DNA of 64,000 nt from Oxalobacter formigenes (GTDB lineage: Bacteria; Pseudomonadota; Gammaproteobacteria; Burkholderiales; Burkholderiaceae_D). The notes under the pieces were generated by a model. That model saw nothing but the letters and a program-made list of their open reading frames with translations. It was not told where the DNA came from and did not search any database. The translations under genes and the position numbers were made by a program. Where the stretch lies: assembly GCF_002127965.1 (NCBI RefSeq), contig NZ_CP018787.1:2356001-2420000 (forward strand), given 5' to 3'. Positions 9,057 to 21,726 of the stretch are shown in pieces; position 1 is the stretch's first letter; every line of letters starts with the position of its first letter.

Positions 9057-9464
9057 ATGAGCTATTTATTGAAAGATGTCTACGGCATGTACAAGTGCAA
9101 TATTGAAGGAGGCATTTGCTTTCTGGGTGCCAAGACACTGATCGGCGAAGAAGTCATTGGAAAAAACGGCAAGAAACTGGGTGAAATCCAGGAACTTATG
9201 ATCGACATGAAAAACCAGAAAGTCGCATACGCCCTGATGTCCTTCGCCGGTTTTCTGGGAATGGGAGAACGTCTGTTTGCCGTGCCATTCGGCGCTCTCA
9301 GAAACGACGGGGTAAAAGGACAGTTATATCTGGATGTCGACGAAGAAAAATTCAATACCGCGCCATACATTGACCCTAATGACTGGCCAGACATGGCTGA
9401 TAAAAACTGGATTCGTGAAGTTCATGCATTCTACGGCGTCGAACCTTACCTGATGGGTATGTAA
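9057..9464 (+). CDS. PRC-barrel domain protein
   Basis: A 135-residue cytoplasmic protein. Residues ~25-110 read as a PRC-barrel beta fold (GAKTLIGEEVIGKNGKKLG, MIDMKNQKVAYALMSF, RLFAVPFGALR), the small barrel found in photosynthetic reaction centre H subunits and RimM, and in many short stress-associated bacterial proteins. A strong CCGGAGG ribosome-binding site precedes the ATG. It is followed by a BON-domain lipoprotein, a common pairing in osmotic or envelope-stress clusters. The binding partner is unknown. Confidence 0.8.
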   Translation: MSYLLKDVYGMYKCNIEGGICFLGAKTLIGEEVIGKNGKKLGEIQELMIDMKNQKVAYALMSFAGFLGMGERLFAVPFGALRNDGVKGQLYLDVDEEKFNTAPYIDPNDWPDMADKNWIREVHAFYGVEPYLMGM

Positions 9465-9488
9465 TTCAAATTAATGGGGAAAAATGTC

Positions 9489-9800
9489 ATGAGATTTAAA
9501 AAAACCATCCTTGCATTTTTTGTCGCGCTGTTTATGATTTCACTGGCAGGTTGTGCCTCGACAGAAAAACATTCAAGCGCCGCTGAATATATTGATGATG
9601 CCGTGATCACCACAAAAGTAAAAGCCGCGCTCTTCGGAGATCCGGATCTTTCCGCTGCTGAAATCAATGTCGAAACCTATAACGGTGAAGTTCAGTTAAG
9701 CGGTTTCGTATCGACAAAAGCCCAGATTGCGGAAGCGGTCAAAACGGCAAGAACGGTTGATGGCGTTCGAAAAGTCAAAAACAGTCTGCAATTGAAATAA
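9489..9800 (+). CDS. BON-domain lipoprotein
   Basis: A 103-residue protein with a lipoprotein signal peptide; the lipobox LAGC puts the lipidated cysteine at residue 22. The rest is a single BON domain (ITTKVKAALFGDPDLSAAEINV, VQLSGFVSTKAQ, VRKVKNSLQLK), the phospholipid-binding fold of OsmY and DolP. The start at 9489 is chosen because GGGGA lies 8 bases upstream and a signal peptide begins there. The likely location is the periplasmic face of the outer membrane, with a role in envelope integrity. A bidirectional terminator follows. Confidence 0.87.
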   Translation: MRFKKTILAFFVALFMISLAGCASTEKHSSAAEYIDDAVITTKVKAALFGDPDLSAAEINVETYNGEVQLSGFVSTKAQIAEAVKTARTVDGVRKVKNSLQLK

Positions 9801-9804
9801 AAAA

Positions 9805-9833
9805 ATGGCCAGTCAAAACTGGCCTTTTTTTAT
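9805..9833. terminator. Bidirectional terminator between BON gene and folA
   Basis: GGCCAG and CTGGCC form a stem around TCAAAA, with an A-run on the left and a T-run on the right. It serves the plus-strand BON gene and the convergent minus-strand folA, whose stop codon lies in the T-run. Confidence 0.88.
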
Positions 9834-10318
9834 TTACCCTTAACTCGCTCAAATTCGACGAAAGCATAAGGAATCGAGGCATCGATTTCTTTTCTCGCTT
9901 TTTCAACAAACTCTTCTTTTGGCAATTCCGGATAAAACGTTTCACCATCGAAATCGGCATGGACAATGGACAAATACACCTTGTCTGTTACCGGCAATGT
10001 CTGACTGAATAATTCGCCCCCGCCTCCAATGACGATATCTTCCTTTCCAAACTCTCTGGCCAGACGGATTGCTTCATCGATATCGTGTACAACATGAGCA
10101 CCTGGTACTTCATAATCCTTTTTTCGGCTGACGATAATCGTTATCCTGTCTGGCAACACCCTGCCGATCGACTCATGGGTTTTCCTGCCCAGAATCAAGG
10201 CCTTGCCTACCGTCAATTCCCTGAATATTTTCTGTTCACCCGGAATATGCCAGGGCATTTGACCATCCTTGCCAATCACCCTGTTTTCTGCCATTGCCAC
10301 CACATGCGATATCGTCAT
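9830..10318 (-). CDS. folA: Dihydrofolate reductase
   Basis: A 162-residue cytosolic enzyme reducing dihydrofolate to tetrahydrofolate with NADPH. Visible family features are VVAMAENRVIGKDGQMPWHIPGE (active-site loop, Trp in PWHIP, acidic residue in PGEQ), the NADPH-binding GRKTHESIGRVLPDR, and VIGGGGELFSQ. The start ATG at 10318 (MTISHVVAM) matches DHFR N-termini; an in-frame TTG at 10342 would add eight atypical residues. A GGGA stretch lies about 10 bases before the ATG. It is convergent with the BON lipoprotein gene. thyA, a common partner, is not next to it. Confidence 0.95.
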   Translation of the reverse strand: MTISHVVAMAENRVIGKDGQMPWHIPGEQKIFRELTVGKALILGRKTHESIGRVLPDRITIIVSRKKDYEVPGAHVVHDIDEAIRLAREFGKEDIVIGGGGELFSQTLPVTDKVYLSIVHADFDGETFYPELPKEEFVEKARKEIDASIPYAFVEFERVKGK

Positions 10319-10372
10319 CAATATTTTGTCCCGTATTTTCAATTCTCAACTACGTTCAACTTTCATGAACAC

Positions 10373-12238
10373 TCAAAGTCCGATTTTCAACCGGGAAAGA
10401 GTACTGTGCAACAGTTCGTTCTTTGCATCCTTGGCTTTCGCCTGCCTGAAGAAATCCATAGCACCTTCCTTATCACCCTTTACCCACAAGACTTCCCCCA
10501 GATGAACGGCTATTTCCGGATCCGCCCGAAGTTGAAACGCCTGTCGTAATTGCTGTTCGGCCTCATCGATTTTTCCCTGCCTGAACAATACCCACCCGAA
10601 ACTGTCAGTAATGAACGGATCATTCGGAGACAGCTTCATCGCTTTTTCAATCAAGGTATACGCTTCATCAAGCCTTATATTCCGGTCAGCCAGAGAATAT
10701 CCCAGCGCATTGTAAGCCTGTTGGTACTGGGGATCGATCTCGATAATCTTTCTCAGGGCAATTTCCATCTCACCATACTTGCCCAGATTTTCTGCCGTCA
10801 AGGCATAGTCATACAGGATATTGGTACTTTTTGGAAATTCCGCCATACCGTTTTTGAGAACATCCAGAGCATCGGACTGTTTTTTGATGTCACGCAATAT
10901 CTGCGCTTCCGTCAACAAAAGGCGCTCTTTTTCATAAGGATTTTCGCTTTCGAGTTCTGAAATTATCTTGCGTGCTCTCTGAACATTCCCTTTTTTGGCA
11001 TAAAGCTGGGCTTTTTTGATCTCGACAGACATAGACACTTCATCTTCCTCATCCTGATCGATTTTAGCCAGCCAGTCGAGAGCCTGGTCGTAATGATGCT
11101 GTTCTTCCGCTATCTGGGACAATAAAAACAAGACCTGTACAGTATCCCGGTTTTCCTTATCCTGTTTAGATGCCGAAACCAGATATTCATTCAGATATTT
11201 TTCTGCTGCTGCATAATCATTTTGCTGAATTGACAACAGGCCGAGGGAATAGAGAACCATCAAATCCTGTGGCTGCGACAAGCGGATTTTTTCAAATTCC
11301 TTTTTGGCCTTGTCGTATTGTTTTTGCTTGATCATCAAACGCGCCGCTGCAATCCTTACCTCGCGGGCATTCGGATATTTTTCCAGAAAACCGGAAAGAA
11401 TTTCAATCGCCTCATTTGAATCCGACGATGCCTGAGCCAATGCCAGAACAGCCGTTTCAGAATCCGGCTTCAACGCCAGCGCCTTTTGTGCTTCTTCTTT
11501 CGCGCGAACCGAGTCATTATTGAGAAATGCCGAAACAGACAGCGAGATGTGAGCGGCAGGCATATCCAGATACGGCTTCAGCACATCTTCCATTACAGAA
11601 AAAGCGGCCGCCTTATCGCGTGTTCCCGATAAAATCTGCTGGAACTGATAAAAGAGCGCCGGACGTTCGGCAGGAGAAGCTTTGGCCAGTCGGGAAGCGA
11701 ACACATCCCTGACTTCTCCCAGTTTGTTCTCGACGACAAGAAAACCCAGAAAAAAACGTTCCGCTTCCACCGATTGGGGAGCCAGTTTGTGCCATAAGCG
11801 TGTTGCATCAAGAGCGTCCCCCGCTTTCCTTGCCTTGACGGCGATTTCAGCCGCCCGTCTTGCCAGTCGCGGATCTTTTGTTTCCTTTGCCGCATCCATC
11901 ATGGTATCGAATGCATACACTTCGAAACCCCGCTGCTCCGCAATATCTGCGCTTAATATCTGATACAGGAGATCATTGCTTAACGGGATATTCGGCAACA
12001 GGTCAGATTTCAGATTTGCCGCTTGCTCGTCGGCAGAAAGCAAATCATCCGTTTTAGCCTCTTCCTTTTCTTTCTTCTCGGGCGCAAGCTTCTGTTTCAC
12101 ATCTTTTGGTGCAGCTACGTTCTTGTTGGACGACCCGGCTGATAACGCAGGCGTGGAACAGAGCAATGCTGCACAGAAAACGGCAAGCATCCGAACAGTA
12201 AACTTACCCGGCATAACGGTTTTAGGCATTTTGGACAT
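10373..12238 (-). CDS. Exported tetratricopeptide-repeat protein
   Basis: A 621-residue protein with an N-terminal signal peptide (hydrophobic FTVRMLAVFCAALLC, cleavage near ALSA at about residue 34) and a low-complexity Lys/Glu linker to about residue 65. The rest is tandem TPR-like helical repeats, clearest at the C-terminus (e.g. QAYNALGYSLADRNIRLDEA and FGWVLFRQGKIDEAEQQLR). In many Burkholderiales a protein of this type precedes lolB and ispE; here it is followed by folA instead. It is probably a periplasmic or outer-membrane-associated scaffold; its partner is unknown. Confidence 0.82.
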   Translation of the reverse strand: MSKMPKTVMPGKFTVRMLAVFCAALLCSTPALSAGSSNKNVAAPKDVKQKLAPEKKEKEEAKTDDLLSADEQAANLKSDLLPNIPLSNDLLYQILSADIAEQRGFEVYAFDTMMDAAKETKDPRLARRAAEIAVKARKAGDALDATRLWHKLAPQSVEAERFFLGFLVVENKLGEVRDVFASRLAKASPAERPALFYQFQQILSGTRDKAAAFSVMEDVLKPYLDMPAAHISLSVSAFLNNDSVRAKEEAQKALALKPDSETAVLALAQASSDSNEAIEILSGFLEKYPNAREVRIAAARLMIKQKQYDKAKKEFEKIRLSQPQDLMVLYSLGLLSIQQNDYAAAEKYLNEYLVSASKQDKENRDTVQVLFLLSQIAEEQHHYDQALDWLAKIDQDEEDEVSMSVEIKKAQLYAKKGNVQRARKIISELESENPYEKERLLLTEAQILRDIKKQSDALDVLKNGMAEFPKSTNILYDYALTAENLGKYGEMEIALRKIIEIDPQYQQAYNALGYSLADRNIRLDEAYTLIEKAMKLSPNDPFITDSFGWVLFRQGKIDEAEQQLRQAFQLRADPEIAVHLGEVLWVKGDKEGAMDFFRQAKAKDAKNELLHSTLSRLKIGL

Positions 12239-12392
12239 TATTCAGCTATAGTAGACATTATGATTTTACATGTTTCAATAATTCGGTTACCGAATCCAGA
12301 TCATCATCGGGTTAATGATACAGATAATACCGATTTTTTGTGTTTTGCTACAACTAATGGAAGAAAATACTGCTTATTTTCTGAAAATAATA

Positions 12393-12398
12393 TATAAT
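12393..12398 (+). promoter_or_regulatory. Probable -10 box of tRNA-Arg promoter
   Basis: TATAAT lies 10 bases before the tRNA 5' end, so transcription would begin a few bases upstream of the mature tRNA. No good -35 hexamer is visible at 16-18 bases. Confidence 0.5.
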
Positions 12399-12408
12399 GT
12401 TTTTCTTC

Positions 12409-12485
12409 GCGGCTGTAGCTCAGCTGGATAGAGTACTTGGCTACGAACCAAGGGGTCGTGGGTTCGATTCCTGCCAGCCGCGCCA
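12409..12485 (+). tRNA. tRNA-Arg (anticodon ACG)
   Basis: Full cloverleaf of 77 nt with encoded CCA. The acceptor stem GCGGCTG pairs with CAGCCGC. The anticodon stem CTTGG/CCAAG encloses CTACGAA, giving anticodon ACG (read as ICG after deamination by TadA). The T-arm loop TTCGATT is intact. It is a single gene with its own promoter-like box and terminator. Confidence 0.97.
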
Positions 12486-12492
12486 TATTCAA

Positions 12493-12525
12493 ACGGATCA
12501 GTTAGAAATAACTGGTCCGTTTTTC
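12493..12525 (+). terminator. Terminator after tRNA-Arg
   Basis: CGGATCAGTTA and TAACTGGTCCG form an 11-bp stem (one G-T pair) with a GAAA loop, followed by TTTTT. It begins 8 bases after the tRNA. Confidence 0.88.
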
Positions 12526-12591
12526 ATTTCTGCCTCCTCCACCTGTCTTCCCTTAATACCCCTGATTGATCAGCCCACAAGGACATCCTGA

Positions 12592-13502
12592 ATGAACTGG
12601 ATTGAACAATTTTACGAACGCTTCTATTCACACGATATTGGTAAAAAAGACAAAGAGAAGGCATTTCAGTTAAAAAGAAAAACCTGCCGTATTCTTTATT
12701 CAAATATCGCTCTGTTGCTGCCTGTTCCTTAAAAAATCTTGATGAAAGTACGATTTGCTTATCCGATCCCATAGCTTTCAGTGATCCATTCGACAGCTTG
12801 TTAATCCGGGATATTATAGAAATATTGGATGACTTATTGGTTTGGGGTGGAAAAGATACTACTCAGCTTTTTATTAATAATCATTACCCCCTTTATCCAG
12901 AAGCCAAAGAAGGAATCACATCCGTGATTTCATGCGCGACAAATCAACAATGCGAGAACTCATTCTGTAACAACAAAAGCAGTTCAAGGAGACAAATTCA
13001 AGGAATCTGCAAAGATATCGTGAAGCAATGAAGATTTCTTCTTTTACTGAACGACTGCCGCACTTCCAATGTGAGTTCACCATGCAAATAATCATCGCGG
13101 ATTTTGCATGGAATACAAACTGTCATCGCTGACATCAGAATTTGCTGAAAATGTATTTCCTGTCCTTTACACACAAGAAAACATCAACTCCAAAAACATT
13201 CTCAAGCAACATTTCTCTGGCAATAAACGTGTCAACCCTGATCGTATTCTAATGGTTCCGGTTATAAAATCCATTGACTGGACCTATGAAAAGCAGTGGC
13301 GATACGTTCGGGATAATCCGTCTGTAAAAATGGACTTCCACTAAAAATCGGATTCCCTGATACCGTTTACCTTTGCAATAAACTCAATGAAGAGCATGCC
13401 GGAAAAATTGAAGATATACGCAAAAGAAGAAACATCAAGCTGGCAAAAATGGACTTATCTTCCAAAAAAATGGGAATGGTGCCGGTTTTTCCACGTTCAT
13501 AA
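12592..13502 (+). pseudogene. Frameshifted DUF2971-family gene
   Basis: Reading across frames reconstructs one DUF2971-type protein. It starts with MNWIEQFYERFYSHDIGKK. After a first shift comes SLFKYRSVAACSLKNLDEST and SDPIAFSDPFDS, the family's FKYRS and FNDPFD motifs. After a stop near 13031 a shifted segment gives HHANNHRGFCMEYKLSSL and then IDWTYEKQWRYVRD (family: W-x-YE-x-EWR). A last shift near 13335 leads to PLKIGFPDTVYLCNKL and on to TAA at 13500-13502. At least three frame changes interrupt it, so no intact product is made. DUF2971 proteins have no established biochemical role; many sit in variable or defence-like regions. Its position beside a tRNA gene, with lower GC than the flanks, hints at acquired DNA now decaying. 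Confidence 0.8.
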
Positions 13503-13805
13503 CAGTCCAGAAGAATCAGCACAATCTGTAGACAGGGTTCAGATTGTTAGAAAGGAGGGATCCAGGAGGGCCAGGCGAAATGGTTTTTGACAAACGCCAG
13601 AAGAAAGCACACATTTGCCGGAGAAGAAAGAAGAGAAGAAAGAAAGAGAGTTTTGTATGGAAGCTGTTTTCAGGTGTTGAGTTTAGAGGGTAACCGTTTG
13701 GAAGATAAATTCGAAAGACGAACAAAGGAGGAGCAAGAGAGTGGAAAGGTAGGACAATCAGGCAGAGGAAGCGGAACTGGATACAAAGGAATTGTTTTTG
13801 GAAGA
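13503..13805. other. Purine-rich spacer without a recognisable gene
   Basis: About 300 bases between the DUF2971 pseudogene and the rRNA operon terminator. The plus strand is very rich in A and G (runs like AGAAGAAAGAAGAGAAGAAA around 13620). Short open frames exist on both strands but lack a convincing start, codon use or family match. It looks like non-coding or decayed sequence. Confidence 0.5.
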
Positions 13806-13843
13806 ATAAAAAAAGCCCCTAAGGTTAGTTAGGGGCTTTTTGG
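13806..13843. terminator. Terminator of the rRNA operon
   Basis: AGCCCCTAA and TTAGGGGCT form a strong stem flanked by A- and T-runs, so it can act on both strands. It lies 8 bases beyond the 5S gene and ends the minus-strand rRNA operon. Confidence 0.9.
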
Positions 13844-13850
13844 GATAATT

Positions 13851-13965
13851 GCCTGACGATAACCTACTTTCACACTGGTTGCAGCACTATCATCGGCGCA
13901 ATGTCGTTTCACGGTCCTGTTCGGGATGGGAAGGGGTGGTTCCAACTTGCTATGGTCATCAGGCA
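13851..13965 (-). rRNA. rrf: 5S ribosomal RNA
   Basis: About 115 nt. The 5' end TGCCTGATGACCATAGCAAG and the complementary 3' end form the terminal helix. The conserved interior (CCCTTCCCATCCCGAACAGG) is present. It is the last gene of the minus-strand operon, about 110 bases after 23S. Ends are estimated to within a few bases. Confidence 0.95.
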
Positions 13966-14062
13966 TAACTTGTCGGTTGTCCGTTCAAAACGAACAACCC
14001 AATCTGGAAATCGGTAAGAATTTTAGTATAGATCATGTTTACAGGCAACATCTTCTATAACC

Positions 14063-14073
14063 ATCAAAGTTAT

Positions 14074-14083
<10 letters not shown>
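14063..14083 (-). repeat. 23S rRNA processing stem, 3' arm
   Basis: This 21-base segment is the exact inverted complement of 16943-16963. The two flank the 23S gene and would form the long double-stranded stem cut by RNase III during maturation. Confidence 0.85.
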
Positions 14084-16942
<2,859 letters not shown>

Positions 16943-16952
<10 letters not shown>

Positions 16953-16963
16953 ATAACTTTGAT
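16943..16963 (-). repeat. 23S rRNA processing stem, 5' arm
   Basis: Exact inverted complement of 14063-14083, forming the RNase III processing stem around 23S. Confidence 0.85.
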
Positions 16964-17133
16964 TTCTCTTTCGAGAACCCGTTATACAGTTTTTTGAGTT
17001 TACGTTGCCGTATCCAAAGCAATCAAACTTCTTGAGATTACTTCTTTTACTTCTGATTACAATCACTACCCAATCCAATAATCTTCGGCTTCATCTTCAG
17101 ATTATTGGCTTTACTTCTTACTTTTTTCCAGAT

Positions 17134-17143
17134 TGTTAAAGAA
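17134..17143 (-). promoter_or_regulatory. boxA antitermination signal in the 16S-23S spacer
   Basis: On the minus strand the sequence TTCTTTAACA matches the boxA consensus bound by NusB/NusE, which keeps RNA polymerase from terminating in rRNA operons. It lies in the spacer between tRNA-Ala and 23S, as in other Proteobacteria. Confidence 0.6.
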
Positions 17144-17217
17144 CTTTTACTTCTTCGAACTCTTAAAGCCCAAATCAAATCACTTTATCTATTCAAAGTG
17201 TTTTGATTTGGCCTTTG

Positions 17218-17293
17218 TGGTGGAGGTTGACGGGATCGAACCGACGACCCCCTGCTTGCAAAGCAGGTGCTCTCCCAGCTGAGCTAAACCCCC
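17218..17293 (-). tRNA. tRNA-Ala (anticodon TGC)
   Basis: 76 nt with encoded CCA. The minus strand begins GGGGGTTTAGCTCAGCTGGG. The anticodon arm CCTGCTTTGCAAGCAGG gives TGC. It sits in the rRNA spacer after tRNA-Ile, the normal arrangement. Confidence 0.98.
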
Positions 17294-17302
17294 TATTTCG
17301 GA

Positions 17303-17379
17303 TGGTGGGTCTGGTTGGTCTCGAACCAACGACCCCCGCGTTATCAACACGGTGCTCTAACCAACTGAGCTACAGACCC
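17303..17379 (-). tRNA. tRNA-Ile (anticodon GAT)
   Basis: 77 nt with encoded CCA. The minus strand begins GGGTCTGTAGCTCAGTTGG. The anticodon arm CCGTGTTGATAACGCGG gives GAT. It is the first tRNA in the 16S-23S spacer. Confidence 0.98.
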
Positions 17380-17439
17380 TTTTGGATCAGTATCCCAGCA
17401 TTTCTCGCCTGTACCGACCAGTTCCTGTTCTTTTAAAGT

Positions 17440-17460
17440 AACAGATGATAAGTGTGAACG
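17440..17460 (-). repeat. 16S rRNA processing stem, 3' arm
   Basis: The sequence AACAGATGATAAGTGTGAACG is, apart from two wobble-compatible differences, the inverted complement of 19140-19160 upstream of 16S. Together they would form the RNase III stem enclosing the 16S precursor. Confidence 0.75.
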
Positions 17461-17479
17461 CTTGATAGTCGCTTTTCTC

Positions 17480-19013
<1,534 letters not shown>

Positions 19014-19139
19014 AATCTCTGTTTCGATTGCAATACATTTCTGTATCAATCATTTCTCAAAATACTGACAAGGTTTCTTCTTTCGAAGTCCTTACTTTCT
19101 TCTGTGAACGTTTGTTTCTTTAGTTTCGCAACTAACAAA

Positions 19140-19160
19140 CGTCCACGCTTATCATCTGTT
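19140..19160 (-). repeat. 16S rRNA processing stem, 5' arm
   Basis: Inverted partner of 17440-17460. A boxA-like GATCTTTAAAAA lies just upstream in the leader (19164-19175 on the minus strand). Confidence 0.75.
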
Positions 19161-19239
19161 TTCTTTTTAAAGATCGTCTCGCTTTACCACCTCTGCTCTT
19201 CCAACAAAGCGTTTTGTTTGTCATCAGCACAGAAACGAA

Positions 19240-19268
19240 ATTATGAACCTCTTTTTAATCCTTGTCAA
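19240..19268 (-). promoter_or_regulatory. rRNA operon promoter P2
   Basis: On the minus strand TTGACA (19268-19263) and CATAAT (19245-19240) are separated by exactly 17 bases. The 30 bases upstream are almost pure A/T, as in an UP element. Transcription would start about 220 bases before mature 16S. Confidence 0.8.
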
Positions 19269-19378
19269 CAACTTTTTTTATTTTATTTTTTTAAAACACC
19301 AAAAAACAAACTCTAAAATCGCTGCCAACTCCCCACCTTCCTCACCTCAAAACCACTTCAGTGCAGCGGAGAAATGAG

Positions 19379-19407
19379 ATTATGGGCTTACCCTTCCCTC
19401 GCGTCAA
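19379..19407 (-). promoter_or_regulatory. rRNA operon promoter P1
   Basis: On the minus strand TTGACG (19407-19402) and CATAAT (19384-19379) are 17 bases apart. It lies about 140 bases upstream of P2, giving the tandem-promoter layout usual for rRNA operons. The GC-rich stretch between the hexamers is unusual for a constitutive promoter but suits growth-rate control. Confidence 0.72.
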
Positions 19408-19507
19408 GTGTTTTTCCGGAAATTTCGCATTTGTTGCTTTTTTGATCCAGATCAATTTTCAATCAGATAGCGAAAAAAGGTGTTTCCCGAAAAGCGAAAA
19501 GGAAATA

Positions 19508-20827
19508 TCACTTGTTGGAAATAGCCTTAAACGCCTGAAAATATTCGGGAAATGTTTTGGAGACACACTGCGGGTCGTTAATTCTGATGGTCGCCCCCCT
19601 TTTTTCCGTACTGCAAAGGGATGCCAGTGAAAAACACATTGCCATTCGATGATCATCATAAGTATCGATAGCAGCATCATTAATATGTTCTGGTGGCGTG
19701 ATCTTCAGCCAGTCCTCACCGGATTCCACACTGGCACCCAGTTTTTTCAGTTCCGTCTCCATCGCGGCAATACGATCGGTTTCCTTTACCCGCCAGCTAC
19801 CGATATTGCGTAAAACACTCGTTCCATCAGCATACAAGGCCAATATGGCGACGGTCATCGCGGCATCGGGAATCAGATTGAAATCTTCATCGATCGCTTT
19901 CAATGCACCGCTATGTGAGACTTCAATGTAATTGTCACCATAAACGACATTTGCTCCCATTTTTTCGAGAACGTCTGCAAAACGGATATCGCCCTGGATA
20001 CTGTATTTTCCGACACCTTCAACCCGCACAGGGCCACCGGCAATGGCAGCGGCAGCAAGGAAATAGGAAGCAGAAGACGCATCCCCTTCCACATGGGCAA
20101 CACCCGGACTGCGATAAACCTGTCCTTTACGCAAAGTAAACGACTTCCAGCCATCCTGTTCAATTTCCACCCCGAAACTGCGCATGAGATTCAGGGTTAT
20201 TTCTATATAGGGTTTGGAAATGAGTTCACCGATAACATGAATGGTGACGTCATGCGAACGGGCCATTAACGGAGCCGCCATTAAAAGCGCGGTCAGAAAC
20301 TGACTGGACACATTCCCTTTGACATGCAAATCATGCCGGTCGATATTGCCCGCATGAATGCGAATCGGAGGATATCCCTGATTTTCCGTATATTCGATTT
20401 CCGCGCCCGCATCATTTAAAGCATCAACCAGATCGCCTATCGGACGTTCATGCATGCGTTTGACGCCATGTAGCAGGAAGTCGCCTCCGCCAAGCGCTGC
20501 AAGTGCGGCGGTCAATGGCCGGATAGCCGTTCCAGCATTTCCCAGAAACAAATCGGCTTCCTGTCGTGGCAAACGGCCATTTGCCCCGTTTACTTCATAT
20601 TCATTGGCAACACCGGTTTCATTCCATTGAATGCCCAATGATTTCAGGGCTTCGAGCATCACTTGCGTGTCGTCCGAAAAAAGCAGGTCCTTTATAAGCG
20701 TTTTACCGTCTGCCAGCGCAGATAGCAGCAAGGTTCTGTTGGAAATGCTTTTGGATCCGGGCAGACGGACTGTCCCGCTGACATGTTTGACCGGAAGAAG
20801 ATCGAGATATTTCGGGAAGTCAGCCAT
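19508..20827 (-). CDS. aroA: 3-phosphoshikimate 1-carboxyvinyltransferase (EPSP synthase)
   Basis: A 439-residue cytosolic enzyme joining shikimate-3-phosphate and phosphoenolpyruvate, the sixth step to chorismate. It is a class I type: [10 protein letters not shown] near residue 22, [15 protein letters not shown] at 95-109, GDASSASYF near 248 and the C-terminal [13 protein letters not shown]. The start overlaps the tyrA stop by one base (TGATG), so the two are coupled. In many relatives cmk and rpsA follow aroA; here the rRNA operon leader follows. aroA, tyrA, hisC and pheA in a row form an aromatic amino acid block. Confidence 0.96.
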   Translation of the reverse strand: MADFPKYLDLLPVKHVSGTVRLPGSKSISNRTLLLSALADGKTLIKDLLFSDDTQVMLEALKSLGIQWNETGVANEYEVNGANGRLPRQEADLFLGNAGTAIRPLTAALAALGGGDFLLHGVKRMHERPIGDLVDALNDAGAEIEYTENQGYPPIRIHAGNIDRHDLHVKGNVSSQFLTALLMAAPLMARSHDVTIHVIGELISKPYIEITLNLMRSFGVEIEQDGWKSFTLRKGQVYRSPGVAHVEGDASSASYFLAAAAIAGGPVRVEGVGKYSIQGDIRFADVLEKMGANVVYGDNYIEVSHSGALKAIDEDFNLIPDAAMTVAILALYADGTSVLRNIGSWRVKETDRIAAMETELKKLGASVESGEDWLKITPPEHINDAAIDTYDDHRMAMCFSLASLCSTEKRGATIRINDPQCVSKTFPEYFQAFKAISNK

Positions 20828-21723
20828 CAGTTCATTTTCTTTTTTTCAGGATTTTCAATCGCATTCAGCCAGTTCATTCTCGCTTCCTGCGCATTTGTAT
20901 ATATTTTTTCCAACCCGCAGCCATCCGCCTTGTCGACCAAATCACGAATGAGTTCGATTTCTTTCAGATATGCATCCAGCTCAACAAGCAATTGTTTACG
21001 ATTGGCGAGCGTAATATCGCGCCACATTTCCGGGGATGAACCGGCAATTCGGGTGAAATCCCTGAAACCGCTGGCGGCATACTGGAAAAACAGGTCTGAT
21101 TTGGGATGATTGGCCACATAATCCACCAGTCCATAAGCCAGCAAATGCGGCATATGACTGACCGTGGCAAAAACCGTATCGTGATTTTCAGGGGTCAGAT
21201 GATGGATGATGGCACCACACCGTTCCCAGACGTCGGCCAGTCGTTCCACATCGGCCCGGCTGTTTTCGGGTAACGCGGCAATAACCGCTTTCTTCCCGAC
21301 AAACAAATCGTCAACAGCCGCTTCAGGGCCATTCATTTCGCTGCCGGCAATGGGATGCGCAGGGATGAATTGGGCGATTTTTTCGCCAAGTACGTCACGG
21401 GCCATGGCAACGACATCGGTTTTCGTACTGCCTGTATCCGAAACAATCAAGCCGTCATGCCAATATGGCAAAATCATTTTCAGGGCATTGCCGGTCTGCG
21501 CAACAGGAACCGACAACACAATCAGATCGGCATCCCTTAATGTTTCTTCCTGAGACAAACCAGTTTGATCGACGATTCCCAAAGCATGCGCCCGCTCCAG
21601 AATGTCGGGACTTCTCTCAAGGCCCAGAATCTTTCCCTTGAATCCCGATTTTTTCAACGCGAGTGCAAACGAACCGCCAATCAGTCCGACACCGCAAATA
21701 ACAATTTTCTTGAATGGAGTCAC
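20827..21723 (-). CDS. tyrA: Prephenate dehydrogenase
   Basis: A 298-residue enzyme oxidising prephenate to 4-hydroxyphenylpyruvate for tyrosine synthesis. The dinucleotide-binding motif [11 protein letters not shown] is at residues 11-21; conserved SDTGSTK (near 95) and HPIAGSE (near 122) form the active site. There is no chorismate mutase or ACT domain, so it is the short monofunctional form, probably not directly feedback-inhibited through an ACT module. It could accept arogenate as well (cyclohexadienyl dehydrogenase), which cannot be told from sequence by eye. Only 3 bases separate it from hisC. Confidence 0.93.
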   Translation of the reverse strand: MTPFKKIVICGVGLIGGSFALALKKSGFKGKILGLERSPDILERAHALGIVDQTGLSQEETLRDADLIVLSVPVAQTGNALKMILPYWHDGLIVSDTGSTKTDVVAMARDVLGEKIAQFIPAHPIAGSEMNGPEAAVDDLFVGKKAVIAALPENSRADVERLADVWERCGAIIHHLTPENHDTVFATVSHMPHLLAYGLVDYVANHPKSDLFFQYAASGFRDFTRIAGSSPEMWRDITLANRKQLLVELDAYLKEIELIRDLVDKADGCGLEKIYTNAQEARMNWLNAIENPEKKKMN

Positions 21724-21726
21724 GTA

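Noticed and set aside
12409-13502. Integrative element attached at tRNA-Arg
   Set aside because: No integrase, no transposase and no repeated tRNA 3' end were found downstream; only the decayed DUF2971 gene supports past insertion.
13587-13832. 81-codon Arg/Glu/Lys-rich frame
   Set aside because: Starts at TTG without a ribosome-binding site in purine-rich DNA and runs into the rRNA terminator; composition alone explains its residues.
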